Shown: one piece after another, positions 17,097 through 25,982 of the stretch
Layout: the number at the start of each line of letters is the position of its first letter
How positions within the stretch are numbered: the first letter of the stretch is position 1
The notes under the pieces: model-generated
Told to the model about the DNA's origin: nothing
What the model saw: the letters and a program-made list of their open reading frames with translations, nothing else
Database searches by the model: none
Source of the DNA: Fervidobacterium_A thailandense
GTDB taxonomy: Bacteria > Thermotogota > Thermotogae > Thermotogales > Fervidobacteriaceae
Length of the DNA stretch: 64,000 bases
NCBI RefSeq assembly: GCF_041505935.1
Contig: NZ_CP140110.1
Reading direction: 5' to 3' (one strand)
Position numbers and translations under genes: made by a program

Positions 17097-18346
17097 AATT
17101 GAGCTTAAAGTACGCGTTGGCTGTTTCATTGTTGCTAATTTCGTTCGTAACAATATTGCTCTTTGTGACTTTTAACCAGTTTGCAAAGATTACAAGAACC
17201 AACGTTCTTAACGTTTTTAGACTTGAGGTAGAGGCTTTGGCAAAGTACAAACATTATGAACCCCTCTTTGCAACAAAACCATCTTTTGGATATTACTATG
17301 TTCTAAACAGCGATGGGATTGCAATATTCCACACTGATCCATCCAAAGTAGGCATCGATGCAAAACAAGCTGTACCAGGGCTTTTTGAATACATGCAAAA
17401 ACACAAGTCTGGCATCTACTCGTACGTTTTTGAAGGAGTTGAGAGACACATTGCCTTCACCTTCGATGGGGAGAATTTTATCGTACACGCGGCTACAAAA
17501 GATGATCTTTTTAGGGATCTTCAGAGGTTTCGCAGAAGACTTTTCACCTTTGGTTATCCTCTACTTATATTAATTTCTCTGATTCTTGGTTACGTTTTTG
17601 GTGAGTTTCTCGTAAAAACCCCAAAATCCCAGTTGGAGAATTCCAACAAATTGTTCGGTTCTATTTCCGAAGCAATTATCACAGCTTCCACTTCCACAGC
17701 GGAGATCAAAGCCATGGCCGAGAATACTGAAAAAGCATCGTTGGAACTTGACAAATCCGTTGAGGAATTCGCCGCGTACCTCGAGGAAAGTAGAGCCGAA
17801 GTGGAGTCCACGTTATTGCGGATAAAACACTTTACAGACACTATCGAAGATATTACCAAATCGTCTTCAAAACTTGCCGAGTTGACCGAAACACTTTCAT
17901 CTTTGGCTGAAAAGATTACCGACATTTCCGATAATATAACCGTGCTTGCGATTAACGCATCCATCGAGACGAGTAAGCAAAATATCGATCGGGAAGGGTT
18001 GGCAAGAATTGCGGAGATGATCATGGACCTTTCGAACTCAACACGAAACTTGGCGAAAGAATCTAAAAATTCTCTTGCTGAGGTTGAAAAGGTTGTTACC
18101 TCGACTGTTTTGGTAACAGAGAAAGTTTCAAAAGACCTGCATTCTGTTCGTGAATCACTCAACGCTATCGAACAAGTTACAGACGCATCTTCAAGAAACG
18201 TTGACAGACTCGCGCAGATATCACGAAGTACTCACGAAGCCGTAGAACAACTTTATGCTGGCATAGAGCAGTTGGAAAGCGCGATAAACGATATTAAGGA
18301 CGAGGTCGAGAGGTTTGGGAATTCGATGAAAGATATAAAGCTATAA
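17093..18346 (+). CDS. Methyl-accepting chemotaxis-type receptor
   Basis: A 417-residue receptor. A first membrane segment at about 7-30 is followed by an extracytoplasmic sensor of roughly 110 residues, with a small PAS/Cache-like pattern (YYYVLNSDGIAIFHTDPSKVG), and a second segment at about 148-168. No clear HAMP follows. The rest is a long signalling coiled coil. The hairpin tip ITVLAINASIETS corresponds to the conserved IALLALNAAIEAA of receptors. It is shorter than typical receptors. Its start overlaps the response regulator stop by 4 nt, so it is the last coupled gene of the module and its probable input. Confidence 0.88.
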   Translation: MKLSLKYALAVSLLLISFVTILLFVTFNQFAKITRTNVLNVFRLEVEALAKYKHYEPLFATKPSFGYYYVLNSDGIAIFHTDPSKVGIDAKQAVPGLFEYMQKHKSGIYSYVFEGVERHIAFTFDGENFIVHAATKDDLFRDLQRFRRRLFTFGYPLLILISLILGYVFGEFLVKTPKSQLENSNKLFGSISEAIITASTSTAEIKAMAENTEKASLELDKSVEEFAAYLEESRAEVESTLLRIKHFTDTIEDITKSSSKLAELTETLSSLAEKITDISDNITVLAINASIETSKQNIDREGLARIAEMIMDLSNSTRNLAKESKNSLAEVEKVVTSTVLVTEKVSKDLHSVRESLNAIEQVTDASSRNVDRLAQISRSTHEAVEQLYAGIEQLESAINDIKDEVERFGNSMKDIKL

Positions 18347-18368
18347 AACGATGGTGGGAGGTAAGTCA

Positions 18369-18980
18369 ATGAGTGAATTTAAATTCTTCGAATACTCTCC
18401 AACTTTTAGAGTAATGATGATCCTCAAAGCACTCGAGGATGGGATTACCACACACGGAGAGATAGCTTCATTGGCTGGCATCGTACCTTCGTTGGTGAAC
18501 AAATACCTCAAGAAACTGAAGGACGAGGGACTTGTGGATAATCCAAACGGAAGGTATCAAATCACGGAAAAGGGCAAAATCAAGTTGAATTACCTTTACC
18601 TCTCTTATTTATCGGAAGTTGTCGATCTGTACGGTAGCATAGAAAACAAGTTCCAAGATATTTTTTTAAAGCTCGTTGGCAAGCGGGAACTTTGTATTTT
18701 TGGGGCCGGAGTTGTTGGACGAATGCTTGAAAGGCTCATTACAACGCGTTCCAATTTCCACATCGTTGCTTTCTTAGATGAGGATGAAAGGAAGATTGGA
18801 ACTAAGATCGATGGCATTCCGGTCATTTCGTTGGAAGATAAGTTCCAGGCCGATGCGATCATCGTCGCGTCCTTCAAAAACGGTGAAAAAATGGTTCGAA
18901 AATTGTTAGAGCGTGGTGTCAAAGGCGTTTACCAGCTTGAGTTCACCGGGGACAGACTGAAACTAACTTGGAGAGGTTAG
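18369..18980 (+). CDS. Winged-helix regulator with Rex-like Rossmann (CoA-binding) domain
   Basis: A 203-residue protein. Residues 1-75 form a winged helix-turn-helix of MarR-like type (EIASLAGIVPSLVNKYLKKL, then GRYQITEKGKIKL). Residues about 100-195 form a Rossmann domain: LCIFGAGVVGRML, AFLDEDERKIGTKIDGIPV and RGVKGVYQLEF closely follow the dinucleotide-binding half of the redox regulator Rex. A redox- or nucleotide-sensing transcription factor is the simplest reading. ATG 18369 follows GGGAGGT; ATG 18351 is too close to that site. It sits 22 bp after the receptor gene and 7 bp before the next gene, so it may share their transcript. Target genes are unknown. Confidence 0.75.
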   Translation: MSEFKFFEYSPTFRVMMILKALEDGITTHGEIASLAGIVPSLVNKYLKKLKDEGLVDNPNGRYQITEKGKIKLNYLYLSYLSEVVDLYGSIENKFQDIFLKLVGKRELCIFGAGVVGRMLERLITTRSNFHIVAFLDEDERKIGTKIDGIPVISLEDKFQADAIIVASFKNGEKMVRKLLERGVKGVYQLEFTGDRLKLTWRG

Positions 18981-18987
18981 TAAATTT

Positions 18988-20307
18988 ATGGCGTTTTTTG
19001 ATAACCTTTTTCTCGGTCTTGATGAATCCTTGAAAAGAGAATTTCTGCAGATTAAGGAACTTCATGAAAAGGATTTTCAAACTTACAGAGAAGACTTCGT
19101 AAATGCTTTCTGGAAGGTCTTCGAGGCTGTTGCAAACGTTTTGAACGAAGATTCACCCATCGAGCAAAAGTTGTTTATCAGGCTTGGTTTGGTTGACCCA
19201 CGTTATGTTGGGAAGGATGATCTTGATAGAATTAAGGAAATGTTCTCGAGTTTTGAACATGAAACGGTATTCTACACCGACGAATGGCTAATCGCTGTGA
19301 AAAGCGGAAAAGTACAGCCTTCCACTTTTGAAGACGTTATTCAAGATACTGGGCAGCCGAGGACTGTTGACGTGACGTGGCTTATAAAAGAGTACGAACG
19401 CAAGCTCAACGATCGAATGATCGAGGAGGAAAAATTGAGGGATTTGGTGAAAGGTGTACAATCAAAAGGACCATACACTAAGGGTGTGTACGTTGTTCTC
19501 GATGAAATTGTTCGGACAATTGGAAATTTGAAGAGGATGGACGCTGAGATTAAAGGATTGCACGAGACGATAGCAAGTTTAGAACAAGTCAGAGCAACTT
19601 CAAAAGAAATAAAAGAAACAAAAAAAGAACAGGTAATCTTCTCCGAAGTTCTTGTAATTAAGCAAATGGTGAAAAAATCAGTCGGAAAATTCGGGATTAA
19701 TTATCCGGTTCTCAGCTCGAATTTCTTAAAGGATGTAAACTTCGTATTCGCGAAGCAGGTAACTTGCAAACTTTTGGAAGAACTCATTTCTATTGAACCG
19801 AGCACATTTCAACGCAAAATAAAGAACTCAACCATCTTCATGCCACCGTACGTGATAATTGTCCCCAGTTATGGTGAGATAGGTTTTTGCTGGGAACCCG
19901 TTGAGGGAACGAACATTTACGGACGCGGTCGCGTAGTGATTCCCACTTTTTCACGAAAGGGTGTTGAACCTTTCTACCAAGCGTTTGGAGATTATCGATG
20001 GAAACTGGAAAAAGAACTCTCGTTCGGTCGGTGGATGGAGGAAGGTTTGACGGGAGAGTACTATAGGTATTTGGAAGAGAACAAAATCAAAGGAAATCCT
20101 GCGGAGCTTTTTGCGAGGGACTACGTGCTGTGGATATCGAAGGAATCCAAGGGAATTCAAAAACTTGAAAAACAGGTCAGAGAGATTTTCTGGTACCGTG
20201 TTCCGTTTAACGATAAGGTAAAAGAAAAGCTCTCGCAGTTGAGTTACGTTTACAAGGAACTTTGGGAAAGGGACCTTAGAAGAAGACAACGGGAGGGGGA
20301 AATCTGA
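18988..20307 (+). CDS. Conserved-looking cytoplasmic protein of unknown function
   Basis: A 439-residue soluble protein without signal peptide or membrane segments. I do not recognise it. The sequence is rich in charged helices; residues about 190-225 (KRMDAEIKGLHETIASLEQV) form a short coiled coil between an N-terminal helical half and a C-terminal mixed half with the aromatic segment MPPYVIIVPSYGEIGFCWEP. The C-terminus is very basic (RRRQREGE). ATG 18988 lies 7 bp after the regulator stop, and lgt follows 2 bp after its own stop, so it is tightly packed in the operon. A structural role is conceivable; no catalytic motif is visible. Confidence 0.6.
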   Translation: MAFFDNLFLGLDESLKREFLQIKELHEKDFQTYREDFVNAFWKVFEAVANVLNEDSPIEQKLFIRLGLVDPRYVGKDDLDRIKEMFSSFEHETVFYTDEWLIAVKSGKVQPSTFEDVIQDTGQPRTVDVTWLIKEYERKLNDRMIEEEKLRDLVKGVQSKGPYTKGVYVVLDEIVRTIGNLKRMDAEIKGLHETIASLEQVRATSKEIKETKKEQVIFSEVLVIKQMVKKSVGKFGINYPVLSSNFLKDVNFVFAKQVTCKLLEELISIEPSTFQRKIKNSTIFMPPYVIIVPSYGEIGFCWEPVEGTNIYGRGRVVIPTFSRKGVEPFYQAFGDYRWKLEKELSFGRWMEEGLTGEYYRYLEENKIKGNPAELFARDYVLWISKESKGIQKLEKQVREIFWYRVPFNDKVKEKLSQLSYVYKELWERDLRRRQREGEI

Positions 20308-20309
20308 CG

Positions 20310-21239
20310 ATGAAGAAACTTTCCAAGGACGGAAAGAACGACAAAAGGACCTCAGTGAAGGGACCTTTAGTATGGGGAATTACACTGTCTATTGCACTTC
20401 TGGTGGGACTTGCTTTGTTTTTCTTTTTGAAGAACGTCTTTAGTGGTGAATTAGTGGTCAGGGATTACATCCTTCAGGTTGGACGTTTCCAGTTGAGGTG
20501 GTACAGTGTTTGCATAGCAACGGGAATATTTACGGCTTACTTCCTCGCACGGCGACGCCTAAAGAACTATCCTATCAAACCCGAAGACTTGGATGAAGGA
20601 ATATTCTGGGGAATTTTGAGCGGCATTTTCGGTGCTCGAGCCTATTACGTTATCTTTAATTGGGACTATTACTCTCGAAACCCCTCGGAAATCTGGAAAA
20701 TCTGGCACGGTGGTTTGGCCATACACGGAGCAATATTTGCCGTACTCCTTATGATATTCATTTACTCGAAGGTAAAAGGATACTTTACCTTTTTCCACGC
20801 AACGGATCTTTTCACAAGCGTTCTTCCCATAGGTCAAGCGATAGGTAGGTGGGGGAATTTCTTCAACTACGAAGCCTACGGTAGGCCGACGAATTTACCT
20901 TGGAAAATGTACGTCCCGCCTGATAGAAGGATGCCAGGTTTTGACAACTTCGAGTACTTCCACCCAACTTTTCTTTACGAAAGCCTTTGGAACATTGGAG
21001 TTTTTATCTTTCTCTATTTTTACGCAGAGAAGAAGAAAACGAACTACGGTGAAACTACGGCACTGTACCTTATACTGTACTCCATCGGTCGGTTTGGGAT
21101 AGAATCACTGAGACTTGACAGCCTCATGGCCGGAGGTCTTAGAGCAGCGCAGGTAGTAAGTATTATTCTGATAATAATCGGTGCAAGCTGGTACGCGTAC
21201 CTGAGGGGAAAGGCAAAAAGGAACGTGAATAACCTTTAG
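20310..21239 (+). CDS. lgt: Prolipoprotein diacylglyceryl transferase
   Basis: A 309-residue integral membrane enzyme that transfers a diacylglyceryl group from phosphatidylglycerol to the lipobox cysteine of prolipoproteins. About seven membrane segments are seen. Diagnostic motifs are WHGGLAIHGA (with the essential His) and the Lgt signature GQAIGRWGNFFNYEAYG. An extra N-terminal stretch of about 45 residues, with a basic start and an additional hydrophobic segment, precedes the usual beginning (LQVGRFQLRWYS). ATG 20310 is 2 bp after the previous stop and behind GGGAGGGGG. It is the last gene of the plus-strand run that starts at 10887. Confidence 0.95.
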   Translation: MKKLSKDGKNDKRTSVKGPLVWGITLSIALLVGLALFFFLKNVFSGELVVRDYILQVGRFQLRWYSVCIATGIFTAYFLARRRLKNYPIKPEDLDEGIFWGILSGIFGARAYYVIFNWDYYSRNPSEIWKIWHGGLAIHGAIFAVLLMIFIYSKVKGYFTFFHATDLFTSVLPIGQAIGRWGNFFNYEAYGRPTNLPWKMYVPPDRRMPGFDNFEYFHPTFLYESLWNIGVFIFLYFYAEKKKTNYGETTALYLILYSIGRFGIESLRLDSLMAGGLRAAQVVSIILIIIGASWYAYLRGKAKRNVNNL

Positions 21240-21324
21240 AAAAAATAGTCTCGGGTTTCGCGGTCTTCTTTAAAGAGAGTGTAAAACCAAATCTTATTGA
21301 AGGACGCAGAGGAGGGGATAGGGT

Positions 21325-22992
21325 ATGTTAAAAGCCACTTATCGCATGTTAGTAGCTTTTGTGTTACTTATTTCGGTTTACGTTTGTGCACTTCAATTAT
21401 CCATCCCTCAAGGCATGAACTTCGTGTTGCACGTCCGCATTAGCTCTGATTTGATTACGACTTTAAATGATGGCCATGCTGATGAAAACGTTGATCCGAT
21501 AACTGAAGTTGTGAATCTTCCCGAAATGATCACGGTTATAGGAAAGTTCAGCAGTGAACTTGAGTTGAGCGACTGGGAGTCATTGCTAAGCGACACGTTC
21601 GATCTTGAAACGGTCTTGTCCAGTTTGAGAAAATTACCGATAATATTTGTATTCCCAAGAGGCACCCAGTTCGAAAGTGTTGAGAACTTTTTGACACTCT
21701 TTAGGATCCTGTATGTGCAGTTTGATGAAAAATCTGAAAAATACGCGACCGTGATAACCGAAGAAGGCGTTGGACATCTTTACAAACTCGAAACGGGTGT
21801 CTACTTAACTTTCTCCGACACCATGGTGCAGTTTTTGGAGCTCTTTTCTGAAAGCACAAATTACTCGAAAGTGCTCGAAATTCCGGATGATGTACTTGTT
21901 TATTACGAAGCAATCGACGTACCAATCCTCGGTACGGTTTTTTATTTGCTTGGTGATGTCTACGGAACACCTCAGAGTGAAAAGGGATATATTAAAATCT
22001 GTGACGACCAAAGTGTCGAGATTGGGTTGACCATAAAAAAGGAGATATCACCGATAGAAAGAAAACTGATTTCCAAACTAACGAGCATTACGAAGCATTT
22101 CGTACTCGAAAACGCCACGATTCGTTTCATGTCCGTTGAACCGTTCAACGCACTGGTTTTAAAATCCATAACTCCTTTGACGCTTTCACCAATTGAACCA
22201 AAGTGGGTGGAAAGTGTTGCACTATCTCTTCTCACCGACGAGGATGAAGAAAACACACAAATGGCACTTTCAATAAAACCCAAGGCTGCATATGAAGATA
22301 GAGTATTTTCAGCGGTGGCTCATTTACCATTCCTTTTGGAACTCAAAGATGGTTTTGTATTGATAAGAACCGGGAATGCAGTCCTAACCAGAGCCAACAA
22401 CGTTGTCGCGGATGGCACCATTCTACACGCGGAACTATTTAACATGAAGATTAGCATTGCCAGAGAGGGAGACGACGTAACCAAAGTCAGTGTGAAATTT
22501 CCCAATATCTCTGATTTCCTTAAGCTCTTGGACGAGGAATTGCGCCTCCCAGAAGGTGAAGACATTTACAGTGAAGAACCGGATTATCCTTTCGAAATTC
22601 CGGAAGAAGAGCTAATGGTTGAAGAAGATGAAGAGGAAAATCAAGAGGAAAGTCTTACGGAAGTTCTTAGCGAAATTGAAGAGCTAACGTACAAGTTTGC
22701 AGTGTTAATAAATTCTTTCATCCAAAGTATGTGTGAAGATGGTGACTGGAACGTTTCCGAAGTAATGGAAACGGTGGGGATAAGTACGGACAACTTTGAT
22801 TTTGTGCAACTGACGGATAAAGATGGTGTTATCCACGCAATGTTTGTTTTTTACTTTGGTGTGGATGATGAAAGTACATTACTTTCCGTCATGGATCACT
22901 TCAGCAATCTTTTGAACACCAACGAAAATACTTCACTCAGCATCAGTCCGGTAGGCTCAAAACTCGTTGTGATAATCCATTTATTGAAGTAA
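21325..22992 (+). CDS. Large secreted protein of unknown function
   Basis: A 555-residue protein with a clear signal peptide (YRMLVAFVLLISVYVCALQL), so it is exported. The body has no motif I know. It is acidic, with a striking Glu/Asp-rich segment at about residues 410-440 (PEEELMVEEDEEEN). Alternating strands and short helices in several similar blocks resemble large surface substrate-sensing or inhibitor-like proteins; this is an impression only. ATG 21325 follows GAGGAGGGG. It stands alone, 85 bp after lgt and about 200 bp before the next gene. The calls for length and export are safe, the function is unknown. Confidence 0.65.
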   Translation: MLKATYRMLVAFVLLISVYVCALQLSIPQGMNFVLHVRISSDLITTLNDGHADENVDPITEVVNLPEMITVIGKFSSELELSDWESLLSDTFDLETVLSSLRKLPIIFVFPRGTQFESVENFLTLFRILYVQFDEKSEKYATVITEEGVGHLYKLETGVYLTFSDTMVQFLELFSESTNYSKVLEIPDDVLVYYEAIDVPILGTVFYLLGDVYGTPQSEKGYIKICDDQSVEIGLTIKKEISPIERKLISKLTSITKHFVLENATIRFMSVEPFNALVLKSITPLTLSPIEPKWVESVALSLLTDEDEENTQMALSIKPKAAYEDRVFSAVAHLPFLLELKDGFVLIRTGNAVLTRANNVVADGTILHAELFNMKISIAREGDDVTKVSVKFPNISDFLKLLDEELRLPEGEDIYSEEPDYPFEIPEEELMVEEDEEENQEESLTEVLSEIEELTYKFAVLINSFIQSMCEDGDWNVSEVMETVGISTDNFDFVQLTDKDGVIHAMFVFYFGVDDESTLLSVMDHFSNLLNTNENTSLSISPVGSKLVVIIHLLK

Positions 22993-23195
22993 GGTGCTAC
23001 ATCCCAAAATACAATCTACCGTCCGAATAGCAAAAATTTGGAAGTTCCGATACTTGTGAAGAATTTCTTTAGAACATTTTACGGAGTTGAACGGTCTAAA
23101 TAGATGGAGAGTGAAGAGGGTAAAGACAGGTATAACCAGGGGGATCAACTCCCCCTGCTTTAGTCAAAGTTTCAAAACTCTCAAGGGGGGATCTT
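22993..23195 (+). promoter_or_regulatory. Intergenic region with a strong GC hairpin
   Basis: The main feature is an 8-bp perfect stem with 5-nt loop: CAGGGGGA (23137-23144) and TCCCCCTG (23150-23157). It is not followed by a clean T run (CTTTAGTC), so termination of the upstream gene would be weak. A -10-like TATAAC lies immediately before it (23131-23136). The hairpin could instead sit at the 5' end of the next transcript. CAAGGGGGGA at 23182-23191 is the ribosome binding site. Confidence 0.45.
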
Positions 23196-23567
23196 ATGTC
23201 CGAGAAAATGTACAGTTATGTTAAGTACGAGCACGAACTTGAAACTGAATACCGAGAAAAACTTGCCGAAGCAAAGAGAAAGAGTGACGTTAGGGAAATT
23301 TTCGCCGAGTACGTTGTAAGACTAATTCAAAAGATCAATCCAGACGTACCGATGAGACTCGTGGAAGACATACGGTTTGACGAAAAGGAATTCAGTTACC
23401 ACTTCAACGGAGATTTGGCCAAAATTGTCGAGGAAATCGGAAAAAACAGCGACCTCATGGCCATTATTAACAGACTGTACGAGACAGCGATGCACAGGTA
23501 CAAGAAAATAGAACACGATGAGAATACGAATTATTTCAGGATAGCTCCAGAGACGAAGAAAGATTGA
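23196..23567 (+). CDS. Small cytoplasmic protein of unknown function
   Basis: A 123-residue charged, mostly helical protein without signal peptide or membrane segment. I do not recognise it. The N-terminal half (YVKYEHELETEYREKLAEAK) is strongly amphipathic and may form a coiled coil. A central HFNGDLAKIVEEIGK segment is followed by a helix ending in a polar tail. ATG 23196 follows a GGGGGGA site at the normal distance. It is monocistronic, with a terminator 65 bp downstream. Strong signals at both ends argue that it is a real, well-expressed gene. Confidence 0.65.
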   Translation: MSEKMYSYVKYEHELETEYREKLAEAKRKSDVREIFAEYVVRLIQKINPDVPMRLVEDIRFDEKEFSYHFNGDLAKIVEEIGKNSDLMAIINRLYETAMHRYKKIEHDENTNYFRIAPETKKD

Positions 23568-23631
23568 TACAACAACGATAACAATCGACCAGTTAAGCCA
23601 GAGCTCCCCCTCCCCATCCCCCTTCTCATTT

Positions 23632-23656
23632 CACCCCCGCATGGGGGTGTTTTTTT
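23632..23656 (+). terminator. Intrinsic terminator after the small protein gene
   Basis: Stem CACCCCC (23632-23638) with GGGGGTG (23643-23649), loop GCAT, then seven T (23650-23656). It lies between two convergent genes and terminates the plus-strand gene. Confidence 0.85.
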
Positions 23657-24968
23657 ATTTTATCCTCAGCACCTTCGGAGTTGTGGTCACAACGAAAGCT
23701 ATTCCGTCCCTTATCAGTCCAATTTCAACAAAAAATGCCAAATTTTTGTCCTTAATGAGAAAATCGTTAGGTTTTGCGCGAATCAAAAACTCGCCAGTTT
23801 CAGTTTGCACAACGTGTTCCATCCCCATTTCAAAGCTTTTCCATGTTGATTTTCTAAAATCCAAACTTTCCGAATACGCGTACCAAAAACGTGCGAACTC
23901 AACTTGCGAGTCGGTCTTAACAATGAAGTCTTCACCGTCGAACTTCCAATCAACTGTAGGAAAGCTTTCTCCAACGCATAACAAGAAGAAGGCCCTTATT
24001 GAGTTCACAATTTCAGTAACATTACGGATATCGTGTCCCTCGTTGGGGAACACTCTAATGTACTTCGGACCGGAAAGGTCGGCAAAGTAAATCTCGGAAG
24101 AATCTACAACCCAGTACGGATCGTTGGAGCCAAGAATCAAGAGCTTCGGTACGGGAATATCGTAAAAGTACGGATCTACAGCCCTCACAAGATCCGGAAT
24201 TTCTTCGGAAGTTGCCACCATCTCGGTGAACGAGTACCTTGAGTAATCCCTTATCTGCTCGCTGAACTTCCCGTACATTTCCAGTTGCTTTCTCATCTGC
24301 TTTGGCATGTTCAAGTTATCGTAAACGATCGGCACGATAGCCATCACCCTGGGGTCAACTGCTCCAACAAGGTAAGCTGTCCAACCTCTCTTCGATGCAC
24401 CGGTGACCAGAAATTTTTCAACCCTTAAACCTTGCATTTGCAAGAACTCCTGGACGCAATCCATAGTTGAAATAACACTTTTCACCATGGGAAACAATAG
24501 AGGCCAGTCAGGTTCACCAGATTGGTAGTATTGGTAAAATGTGTAAGCTATCAGCGCGTCTTCGCGGAGGCCAAAAATTGGTTGATTAGGTACGTCCCAA
24601 AGTGAAACAACCGGAGCACCAAGTAACTCTGCGATGGTAACAAACTGGTTGACGCTTTGCGTCAAATCACGTGGTGCAGAGCCGTTGATTACAACAATTG
24701 CATGTGATTTGAACGACAACCTCCGAGGTATGTAAACTAAAACCTTGTGAATCCAATCCATGTTTCGCCATTTTTGGCTGGTGACTTCCAACACAAATGA
24801 GCGCCCACCAACAAGACTTGAGAAACTCGAGATCACTTTATAACTTGGAGTACCCGAATATCTCACATATTCCAAAAGATCAAGCTGGCCGAATAAAAGA
24901 GCAGAAAACACCGATGCAAAGATCAAAATTACTGCGACCGAAGTCCAAAATTTCCACGTGTGTTCCAC
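23655..24968 (-). CDS. PqaA-like (PhoPQ-activated pathogenicity-related) alpha/beta-hydrolase fold protein
   Basis: A 437-residue protein with an N-terminal membrane anchor or signal peptide (FWTSVAVILIFASVFSALLF). The body matches the PhoPQ-activated PqaA family, an alpha/beta-hydrolase-like group of unknown enzymology. Seen: the strand AIVVINGSAP, a segment on preserving protein fold (FLVTGASKRGWTAYLVGAVDPRV, nucleophile-elbow-like GASKRG with Ser), an Asp in ILGSNDPYW and a His in FPNEGHD, forming a plausible Ser-Asp-His triad. GTG 24968 behind GGGGGA is preferred over the open frame from 25118, which would overlap nfo. It is transcribed away from nfo. The substrate is unknown. Confidence 0.8.
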   Translation of the reverse strand: MEHTWKFWTSVAVILIFASVFSALLFGQLDLLEYVRYSGTPSYKVISSFSSLVGGRSFVLEVTSQKWRNMDWIHKVLVYIPRRLSFKSHAIVVINGSAPRDLTQSVNQFVTIAELLGAPVVSLWDVPNQPIFGLREDALIAYTFYQYYQSGEPDWPLLFPMVKSVISTMDCVQEFLQMQGLRVEKFLVTGASKRGWTAYLVGAVDPRVMAIVPIVYDNLNMPKQMRKQLEMYGKFSEQIRDYSRYSFTEMVATSEEIPDLVRAVDPYFYDIPVPKLLILGSNDPYWVVDSSEIYFADLSGPKYIRVFPNEGHDIRNVTEIVNSIRAFFLLCVGESFPTVDWKFDGEDFIVKTDSQVEFARFWYAYSESLDFRKSTWKSFEMGMEHVVQTETGEFLIRAKPNDFLIKDKNLAFFVEIGLIRDGIAFVVTTTPKVLRIK

Positions 24969-25045
24969 AACAATCCCCCGCTTTTTAAAAGTTTTTTTTC
25001 TTGCCGGTACTATTATTTTATCAAATTGCAAGGAAAAACAGATGG

Positions 25046-25051
25046 TATAAT
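25046..25051 (+). promoter_or_regulatory. Extended -10 for nfo
   Basis: TGG-TATAAT with the hexamer at 25046-25051, about 38 bp before the nfo start and 24 bp before its ribosome binding site. Confidence 0.55.
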
Positions 25052-25089
25052 TTAAGTGAGTTAATCGTAAAACTGGTGGGGTGAACATT

Positions 25090-25968
25090 GTGGCGAGAGT
25101 CGCTAAGGAGCTCATCATAGGTGCGCATATGCCAATAGGTGGCGGGTTCGAACGGGTACCGAGGGAAACCGTTGAAATTGGGGGGAATGCGTTTCAGATC
25201 TTCCCACACAACCCCCGTCAGTGGAACGCAAAGTTACCCGACAACGAGGATGTTGTTCACTTTATACGTGGTGTGAAGAAATTCAACTTAAATCCGGAGT
25301 TCATGTTGTGCCATTCAGGGTACTTGGTCAATATAGCCAGCCCGAAAGATGATATTTGGGAAAAGTCCGTGGCATTGCTGGAAATCGAGATGAAGATTTG
25401 CGCAAAGCTCGGCATAAAGTACCTTAACATTCATCCAGGAAGTCATCTTGGTGAAGGAGAGGAAGCTGGCATCGAGCGAATTGCAAAAGCGCTGAATAAA
25501 GTTATGAAAAACGAGAAAAGTGTTCACATACTCCTTGAAAACGTTACAATGAAAGGTGGAAACATAGGCTACAACTACGAGCAAATGCGGAAGATTATTG
25601 AACTGTGCGAATACCCGGAACGAATAGGCCTAACCTTTGACACGTGTCACGGATTCGACGCGGGTTATGATATAACAACCTCCGAGGGTATAAAGAAACT
25701 GCTGGAAGAGATAGATAAAACCGTGGGCATCGAAAGGTTGAAATTCATTCATTTGAACGATTCGAAAAACGAACTCGGTTCACAAAAGGACAGGCACGAA
25801 AATATCGGAAATGGAACCATAGGCCTTGCCGGTCTTAAAGTTTTACTTTCAAACGAAATTATATCCTCTCTCCCTCTCATACTCGAAACTCCGGGGGATA
25901 ACCCGGAACACGCTGAGGATATTGCAAAGGTGAAGTTGGTTTGGAATGAAATCTATGGTAAAGCGTGA
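25090..25968 (+). CDS. nfo: Deoxyribonuclease IV (endonuclease IV, AP endonuclease)
   Basis: A 292-residue TIM-barrel zinc enzyme that cleaves DNA 5' to abasic sites in base excision repair. Family motifs with metal-binding His, Glu and Asp are present: IGAHMPIGGG near the N-terminus, the segment NIHPGSHLG, ILLENVTMKGGNIGY, GLTFDTCHGFDAGYD, FIHLNDSKNELGS with DRHENIGNG, and the C-terminal LILETPG. Length is typical. GTG 25090 is chosen because GGTGGGGTG lies just upstream and overlaps the alternative GTG 25081. Its terminator falls inside the convergent mutS gene. Confidence 0.95.
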   Translation: MARVAKELIIGAHMPIGGGFERVPRETVEIGGNAFQIFPHNPRQWNAKLPDNEDVVHFIRGVKKFNLNPEFMLCHSGYLVNIASPKDDIWEKSVALLEIEMKICAKLGIKYLNIHPGSHLGEGEEAGIERIAKALNKVMKNEKSVHILLENVTMKGGNIGYNYEQMRKIIELCEYPERIGLTFDTCHGFDAGYDITTSEGIKKLLEEIDKTVGIERLKFIHLNDSKNELGSQKDRHENIGNGTIGLAGLKVLLSNEIISSLPLILETPGDNPEHAEDIAKVKLVWNEIYGKA

Positions 25969-25982
25969 GAACGGGCAATGTT

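Noticed and set aside
23137..23157. GC hairpin after the secreted protein gene as a classic terminator.
   Set aside because: The stem is strong but no T run follows, so it is listed only as a hairpin with uncertain role.
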